From NCBI GenBank assembly GCA_964349065.1, contig CAYGEY010000002.1:1-64000 (forward strand): a DNA stretch of 64,000 nucleotides, in the 5' to 3' direction. The stretch is from CAYGEY01 sp964349065. GTDB lineage: Bacteria > Patescibacteriota > Gracilibacteria > 1-14-2-50-48-13. A model generated the notes under the pieces. It was not told where the DNA came from and searched no databases. It was given only the letters and a program-made list of their open reading frames with translations. Position 1 is the first letter of the stretch, and every line of letters begins with the position of its first letter. This document shows positions 59,799 through 64,000 of this stretch, piece after piece. A program made the position numbers and the translations under genes.

Positions 59799-60878
59799 AT
59801 GCACCCAAACTCAAATCTCATATTGACATCCACTATCGTCACAGCCCCATCCGTGAACACACTCAATTTCGAGGCGTTGAAAATAGTACAAAATAAAAAC
59901 ATGCATCCTATCTCCACAAGAGCCGGTGCATGTTATCAAACGAATGACGTGATCTACACTCTCCAAAACTCTCAAAATCGAGTTCCCACTCTCAGAGAAA
60001 AAATGCTGGAATACTTTCGAAAGGAAATGATGGCATATCTCAAAGGCGTTCGAGTGGTGGATGCAGAAAACGGTCTCGGTCATGCATCTAAATATTGGTT
60101 CAAAATTGCAAATCACGAAAGAGAGATTAATTCCAATTACGGTCACTATATTTTTTTCCAGGAAATACCCGGGAGGCAGGAAATTTTTCCAAAAAATACA
60201 CAGTTCTTCTGGGCGGCAGAGCGGCTTGTCGAGAATATCCATACACGTCGTGCCATTATCAACATAAATCAACTGCATCACAAACAAGATGAAGAATACA
60301 TAGAAGATCATGAAGTCGTCATTGAAAACAGCAGAGATTTCCCGTGCACAGTTTCATTACAATTTCAAGTTATTGAGAATAAGCTGCATTGTATTGCCAA
60401 TGCTCGAAGCACGGATATTATCACCGGACTTCCCTATGACATTGCGTTTTTCTCGTTTGTGAATGAGCTCATGTACCGACACCTCAAACAAAATTATAGT
60501 AATGTTAACGAATCCATTCAAATTCTGGAGCTTGGACCAACTGTTATGAAATCCGAGTGCACGCAAATTTATGAAAATGCGCTTGCAGAAAAGGCTATAA
60601 AAGAGATCATCGGGAAGACATATTTCAAACTAAATAAAGCCTGGGAGTTGCAAGGACCATGGTCTGTGGGTGCACTCATACATGATCTGTCAGAACATAT
60701 TTCCTCCGTTGAAAAAAATAATGGAGCGGATAATTTTGATAGGAATGGTTCTACATATCCAAATGAAATAGCGGCTACTGATCCTATGCCGCAAATCACA
60801 GATGCCAATCTTGTACTTCATGAAATTTATTCAAAAGAGAAGCCAACTTCTGAAGTGATGAAATGGGTGTATCAATAA
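59799..60878 (+). CDS. Thymidylate synthase-family protein, dCMP/CMP hydroxymethylase-like
   Basis: 359 residues from the ATG at 59799 (numbers below count from a TTG eight codons earlier). The thymidylate-synthase fold is visible: NSNYGHYIF near 119, the twin Arg R158-R159, the catalytic Cys191 in FPCTVSLQF and R211-S-T-D214 followed by GLPYD222IAFF. Distances match E. coli ThyA: Cys to Arg 20, Cys to Asp 23, Cys to the base-recognition residue 31. That residue is Asn177 in thymidylate synthases and Asp179 in T4 dCMP hydroxymethylase; here it is Asp222. So the base is more likely cytosine than uracil. The ThyA His207 position looks replaced by Gln. Confidence 0.7.
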   Translation: MHPNSNLILTSTIVTAPSVNTLNFEALKIVQNKNMHPISTRAGACYQTNDVIYTLQNSQNRVPTLREKMLEYFRKEMMAYLKGVRVVDAENGLGHASKYWFKIANHEREINSNYGHYIFFQEIPGRQEIFPKNTQFFWAAERLVENIHTRRAIININQLHHKQDEEYIEDHEVVIENSRDFPCTVSLQFQVIENKLHCIANARSTDIITGLPYDIAFFSFVNELMYRHLKQNYSNVNESIQILELGPTVMKSECTQIYENALAEKAIKEIIGKTYFKLNKAWELQGPWSVGALIHDLSEHISSVEKNNGADNFDRNGSTYPNEIAATDPMPQITDANLVLHEIYSKEKPTSEVMKWVYQ

Positions 60879-60922
60879 TTTTTTTGTGATATGATGCTCT
60901 TGCAATCAATGAACTTCATATT

Positions 60923-61498
60923 ATGCCAAAACTACTTCACTCAAAAAACTTCCTCAGCTTTCTCATCATCCTCGATATCTTCATGGCTATTGCCGCGACA
61001 GTTTATGATTGGAACAAATATATGGAGCTCCCTTGGTATCTCCTGCTTTTTGCACCAATCTGCCCTGTTTATCCGCTGTTTATTGCCATTTGTTTTTGGT
61101 ATGTACTTCAGAAAAAAGAGATTCCAAGTCCCCTTCTCGCCTTTACATTGATGGGGGCGATTTCGTACGGGATTATGAATTTCATTTTTTATCCCCTGCA
61201 TATGATTTATGCGGGATTTACATTTCAGATTGTCGGGAATATGCTGTGGGTATTTGTGTATACTGTGCAAGCGCTTTTGTTAGTGAAAAAGCCACTTCAT
61301 CCTTCGATGCTTGCGATTGGTTTGATAGGGCTGTATTTTTTATGCAAAGATATTATTGATATGTTTTTTTATCGATTTTCGTATGTCATTGGGGATGGGT
61401 ATCCGATGTGGATTAAAGTAGTTTCATTCGTGTGTGTGCTGGTGATTCATGCAGGGTTGGTGGTGTGGATATGGAGGGGGAGGAAGAAATCCTCTTAA
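60923..61498 (+). CDS. Multi-pass integral membrane protein
   Basis: 191 residues with about six membrane helices, short loops and a basic C-terminus (WRGRKKSS). No family recognised. It follows the thymidylate-synthase-family gene by 44 bases on the same strand and overlaps the convergent ParB-like gene by four bases. Confidence 0.6.
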   Translation: MPKLLHSKNFLSFLIILDIFMAIAATVYDWNKYMELPWYLLLFAPICPVYPLFIAICFWYVLQKKEIPSPLLAFTLMGAISYGIMNFIFYPLHMIYAGFTFQIVGNMLWVFVYTVQALLLVKKPLHPSMLAIGLIGLYFLCKDIIDMFFYRFSYVIGDGYPMWIKVVSFVCVLVIHAGLVVWIWRGRKKSS

Positions 61499-62388
61499 AT
61501 TCCAAGCTCCTTTCGAACTTGGGCTAATGATTTAACTTCACCTTTTCTTACTTGTTCTCTGGCACTCTTGATATCATGTAAATATAACTTCTTCTCAACC
61601 AAACTTATAAGTCTCTTATCAGTTTTCTCATTAATATTCACTGACCTTTCAAAAAACTCATACTTCCCAGATTCAGAGTTTTTTATCATGCTAGTGACGA
61701 CTTCTGCGATAGCATCAAAAGGAATTTGTTCATTCGTATCAGGTTTCCTAACTAATGCTACAAGATCCTGTAAGGTCGATGTAGGAACCCATTCATTATA
61801 AACAATTGGGGATTGGATCTTTTTTCCAACAGCCGCTTTGATTGTTGTCACATTTTGCAAAATTGCACCAAAAAGCCTTCTGTTGCCGTCAGAAACTATG
61901 AACTTGTTATCACGTTCAACAGCAAAGATCGGAAAATGATCCACATCGTTTACGTGCTTTTGGGAATTGAAATGATTATCTTTCATCTTTTGAAATTCAT
62001 CAGCTGGAAGTTTTTGTATAAAATCCTGAACTTCTTTGACGGATGGTTGTAGACTTAGATGCTTAAATTCCTGAAAATTTACCCCAAAATGAAATTTATC
62101 AATTTCAACCATATCTTCACTCCATTCAATATTCTCTGACGTGAGCCAACTCACAATATTTTTAAGTTTAAAACCTCTGGAAATACCATGGACTCCATTC
62201 CAAAAATCTCGAATTGGGGCGAAGGTATGATGACTGTTAAACCAAGTTCGAATCTCGTTATCTATTTTTACCCATGTTTGTTCGTCGTTGATAGTGGAAA
62301 AAAATTTCCGGAATTCATGGGAAAGGTAATCTTCAGCGATTTTTCTACGAAGCGGATCATAGATGTGGGATGGGTAGGGGTTTGGCAT
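61495..62388 (-). CDS. ParB/sulfiredoxin-like domain protein
   Basis: 297 residues. HFPIFAVERDNKFIVSDGNRRLFGAIL around residues 151-177, with DGNRR at 167-171, matches the ParB-N/sulfiredoxin-like fold, where this loop binds a nucleotide. N-terminal 100 residues are unrecognised; the C-terminal part ends in a helical EKKLYLHDIKSAREQVRKGEV. Such domains occur in chromosome partition proteins, nucleases and enzymes of modified DNA. No ParA partner is nearby, so a partition role is unlikely. Confidence 0.65.
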   Translation of the reverse strand: MPNPYPSHIYDPLRRKIAEDYLSHEFRKFFSTINDEQTWVKIDNEIRTWFNSHHTFAPIRDFWNGVHGISRGFKLKNIVSWLTSENIEWSEDMVEIDKFHFGVNFQEFKHLSLQPSVKEVQDFIQKLPADEFQKMKDNHFNSQKHVNDVDHFPIFAVERDNKFIVSDGNRRLFGAILQNVTTIKAAVGKKIQSPIVYNEWVPTSTLQDLVALVRKPDTNEQIPFDAIAEVVTSMIKNSESGKYEFFERSVNINEKTDKRLISLVEKKLYLHDIKSAREQVRKGEVKSLAQVRKELGI

Positions 62389-62449
62389 GGGGAGTGATTG
62401 ACAAGTAACGACGTGAGTATATCTTCAGAACATAGTATTTACAATATTT

Positions 62450-63007
62450 ATGAGCCTTTCAGAATTTCAAACCGACGTTCATAAATGGACCAAAAACTTT
62501 GAAACACAGTATTGGCCAGAACACGAAATATATACTCGTCTTGGTGAAGAATTCGGCGAGCTCGCAGATGCGCTTGAAGGGGATTCAAATGAAAAAATTC
62601 AAAATATTGCCGATGAGATAACAGATATCATGTTCACTGTTATTTGCTTAGCAAATAAGTTAGGACTTGATCTCAATGAAAGTTGGGAAAAAATGAAAGG
62701 TCAAAATAATATCGAAGATTTGATGGAAAAATTTGATAAAAAATACACAACAGAACTTGAAATTTATGCCCGTCTTGGAGTGGAATCTGGCAAACTCGCC
62801 AGAGCGATTAATACAAAATTTGGACATAAAAAAGCGAAGCCTGGTGAAATGACTCCAGAAATAGATGTTCAGATCACGAATATTATTTTCACTGTAAAGT
62901 GCTTGGCAAGTAAATTAGCAATTGATGTAGATGCTAGTTGGGAGAAGATGAAAAGAGAGAAATTTGAGAGGGATAAGGATAGGTATGAGCAAAAAGAGAA
63001 AAGTTAA
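62450..63007 (+). CDS. Tandem MazG-like nucleotide pyrophosphohydrolase with a degenerate second domain
   Basis: 185 residues made of two similar halves. The first (about 5-82) has the MazG metal motif: E33, E34, E37 and E56, D59 (LGEEFGEL...ADEITDIMF). The second (about 100-168) aligns with it (IYARLGVESGKLARAI...QITNIIFTVKCLASKLAIDVDASWEKMK) but E33 is V111, E37 is K115, E56 is Q141 and D59 is N144. Only one of five metal ligands remains, so the second half probably only supports the four-helix fold. MazG enzymes hydrolyse (d)NTPs to monophosphates. Confidence 0.75.
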   Translation: MSLSEFQTDVHKWTKNFETQYWPEHEIYTRLGEEFGELADALEGDSNEKIQNIADEITDIMFTVICLANKLGLDLNESWEKMKGQNNIEDLMEKFDKKYTTELEIYARLGVESGKLARAINTKFGHKKAKPGEMTPEIDVQITNIIFTVKCLASKLAIDVDASWEKMKREKFERDKDRYEQKEKS

Positions 63008-63060
63008 GATTAGCGCAATCCAGTGATCTAAAAAATCTGTTCAAAAAAGTATTATGCTGA

Positions 63061-63066
63061 TATAAT
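63061..63066 (+). promoter_or_regulatory. -10 box of hicBA
   Basis: TATAAT only seven bases before the hicB ATG, which would give a leaderless transcript. HicB-type proteins often repress their own promoter. Confidence 0.45.
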
Positions 63067-63072
63067 CAAGTC

Positions 63073-63330
63073 ATGAATAAAATACTTACATATAGTGTCC
63101 GATTTGAAGAGGCTGAAGAAGGGGGTTATAATGCTTTTGTACCTATTTTGCCAGGCTGTATGACGCAAGGTGATACTCTCGAAGAGGCAAAAGAAAATAT
63201 AAAAGATGCTATTACCGGATATATAGCAGTACTTAAAGAAGATAATGAGCCAATCCCTGTTGAAAGTTCTAAGCATATTTCCATTAAAATTAAGGTTCCA
63301 ATAAACACTAGAGGATTAACATTAGCATAG
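63073..63330 (+). CDS. hicB: HicB-type antitoxin
   Basis: 85 residues. YSVRFEEAEEGGYNAFVPILPGCMTQGDTLEEAKENIKDAI is the partial RNase-H-like fold of HicB antitoxins. A short C-terminal tail (IKIKVPINTRGLTLA) replaces the usual DNA-binding domain, so autoregulation would need another part. It comes before the toxin and overlaps it by one base (TAGTG). Confidence 0.88.
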   Translation: MNKILTYSVRFEEAEEGGYNAFVPILPGCMTQGDTLEEAKENIKDAITGYIAVLKEDNEPIPVESSKHISIKIKVPINTRGLTLA

Positions 63331-63557
63331 TGACTGATCGATTACCACAGATGAAGCCAAGAGAAATGATCAAAGTCTTAGAAAAATTTGGTTTTTTTAT
63401 ACGTAGACAATCCGGTAGCCATGTTTTTATGAAGAACTCAATGACAAATAGGACAACAGTTGTTCCATTTCACGCTAAAGATATTAACAGGGGTATTCTT
63501 TTTGAAATACTAAAACAGGCTGGGATTACTCAAAAAGATTTTCTTGAAAAACGGTAG
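63330..63557 (+). CDS. hicA: HicA-type mRNA interferase toxin
   Basis: 75 residues from a GTG at 63330. PREMIKVLEKFGFFIRRQSGSHVFMKN has the catalytic His in GSHVF, followed by TTVVPFHAKDINRGILFEILKQAGI, the double-stranded-RNA-binding-like fold of HicA. It cleaves mRNA when HicB is lost. Gene order here is antitoxin first. Confidence 0.9.
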   Translation: MTDRLPQMKPREMIKVLEKFGFFIRRQSGSHVFMKNSMTNRTTVVPFHAKDINRGILFEILKQAGITQKDFLEKR

Positions 63558-63574
63558 CAGTTGAATAAAAAAAA

Positions 63575-63597
63575 CCGGCTCCCTCGTGGGAGACCGG
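63575..63597. terminator. Bidirectional intrinsic terminator
   Basis: CCGGCTCCC-TCGT-GGGAGACCGG with A run before and T-rich sequence after, between hicA and the convergent last gene. Confidence 0.8.
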
Positions 63598-63627
63598 CAT
63601 TGTTTTTGATATTTAATTTTCTCCTTT

Positions 63628-64000
63628 TTATTTTTTAGGTACATCTAGTGAGAATACTGCTGGCACATTTCCACCAAGGTTTGTACCAATGATTGAAATG
63701 CTGATTGCTGATGTACCATTTGTTACATCAAGCATCAAATCAAATTTTTTTGTCTCATCCTTTAGGATATCGACTTTCCCAACATTGATTTTGGTAATAC
63801 CAGGTAATAGATTTGCCACAGAAACAAGCTTGGTTTTGTTTGAAAAAATTGTCAGGTTTGCAGGCATACTACCAGGCTTCACATAGACTTTTAATTCTTC
63901 GATTGTTTGCGGGCCTGTGATCTGAAACGATCCAATTCTTCTACCAAAACCAGGATCAACTGTTTTTACTAGTTCGATTGGTGTGATTTCCGGACCACCA
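63628..64000 (-). CDS. Hypothetical protein, 5' end outside the window
   Basis: The frame is open from the stop at 63628 to the window edge, at least 123 codons. A GTG at 63882 is an internal Val codon (in ELKVYVKPGSMP), not necessarily the start. The sequence is rich in Val, Ile, Thr and Gly with a beta-sandwich look (LDVTNGTSAISISIIGTNLGG), as in surface or adhesin-like repeats. No family recognised. Confidence 0.6.
   Translation of the reverse strand, partial: GGPEITPIELVKTVDPGFGRRIGSFQITGPQTIEELKVYVKPGSMPANLTIFSNKTKLVSVANLLPGITKINVGKVDILKDETKKFDLMLDVTNGTSAISISIIGTNLGGNVPAVFSLDVPKK

Noticed and set aside
61495..62388. Chromosome partition protein ParB
   Set aside because: Only the ParB-N-like loop is present, there is no ParA gene and no parS-like site was seen nearby.

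Overview
The window looks like a chromosomal segment of a candidate-phyla-radiation (Patescibacteria) bacterium, most likely of the Peregrinibacteria/Gracilibacteria side. This is inferred from gene content, since no marker search was possible. Supporting points are an AT-rich genome with standard code (TGA is used as a normal stop, e.g. in trmB), S-layer-homology proteins with an exported peptidoglycan enzyme, stand-alone type IV secretion-like pilin genes, a phosphoketolase plus acetate kinase energy route, a short pyruvate kinase, class III (anaerobic) ribonucleotide reductase, and many short lineage-specific genes. Most housekeeping genes checked have no Shine-Dalgarno sequence, and several have a -10 box only a few bases before the ATG. 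Many small accessory genes carry strong Shine-Dalgarno sites and their own hairpin terminators.

Layout. 1-4000: DoxX protein, a lipoprotein ending in a cytochrome b5 domain, and nrdG/nrdD with the glycyl-radical tail of NrdD encoded as a separate in-frame ORF behind a stop codon and two NrdR-box-like sites upstream. 4000-7000: a prenyl diphosphate synthase and a set of small zinc-ribbon proteins. 7100-14300: proS, a DUF1761 protein, the xfp-ackA operon, an SLH protein, and trmB behind an unusual repeated leader. 14300-20100: mostly unrecognised proteins. 20100-25600: dinB-like polymerase and lexA with two palindromic operators in its promoter, folC, ppa, murD. 25600-35900: a coiled-coil protein, a repeat-like hairpin, secA, a NYN nuclease, and an isoleucyl-tRNA synthetase that carries an inserted histidine-phosphatase domain and lies behind a T-box leader of the ultrashort stem I type.

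36000-45400: a second NYN protein, pnp, glycyl-tRNA synthetase, a D,D-carboxypeptidase, an O-methyltransferase, small helical proteins, rpsB-tsf. 45400-55000: two copies of a covarying structured RNA element (one after a glycolipid glycosyltransferase gene, one after pyk), three tandem pilin-like genes, rpmA-DUF167-micropeptide, an SLH protein, an AI-2E family transporter, pyk, pepF. 55000-64000: pncA, trhO, a paralogous pair of small proteins, xthA, tRNA-Gly(TCC), then an accessory cluster with a deoxynucleotide-kinase-like P-loop protein, a thymidylate-synthase-family protein bearing the Asn-to-Asp change typical of dCMP hydroxymethylase, a ParB-like protein, a tandem MazG protein and a HicBA toxin-antitoxin pair. 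The window ends inside an unrecognised gene.

The strongest candidates for something new are the IleS-phosphatase fusion with its T-box, the twin structured RNAs, the split NrdD, and the possible modified-cytosine nucleotide cluster at 59148-63007.
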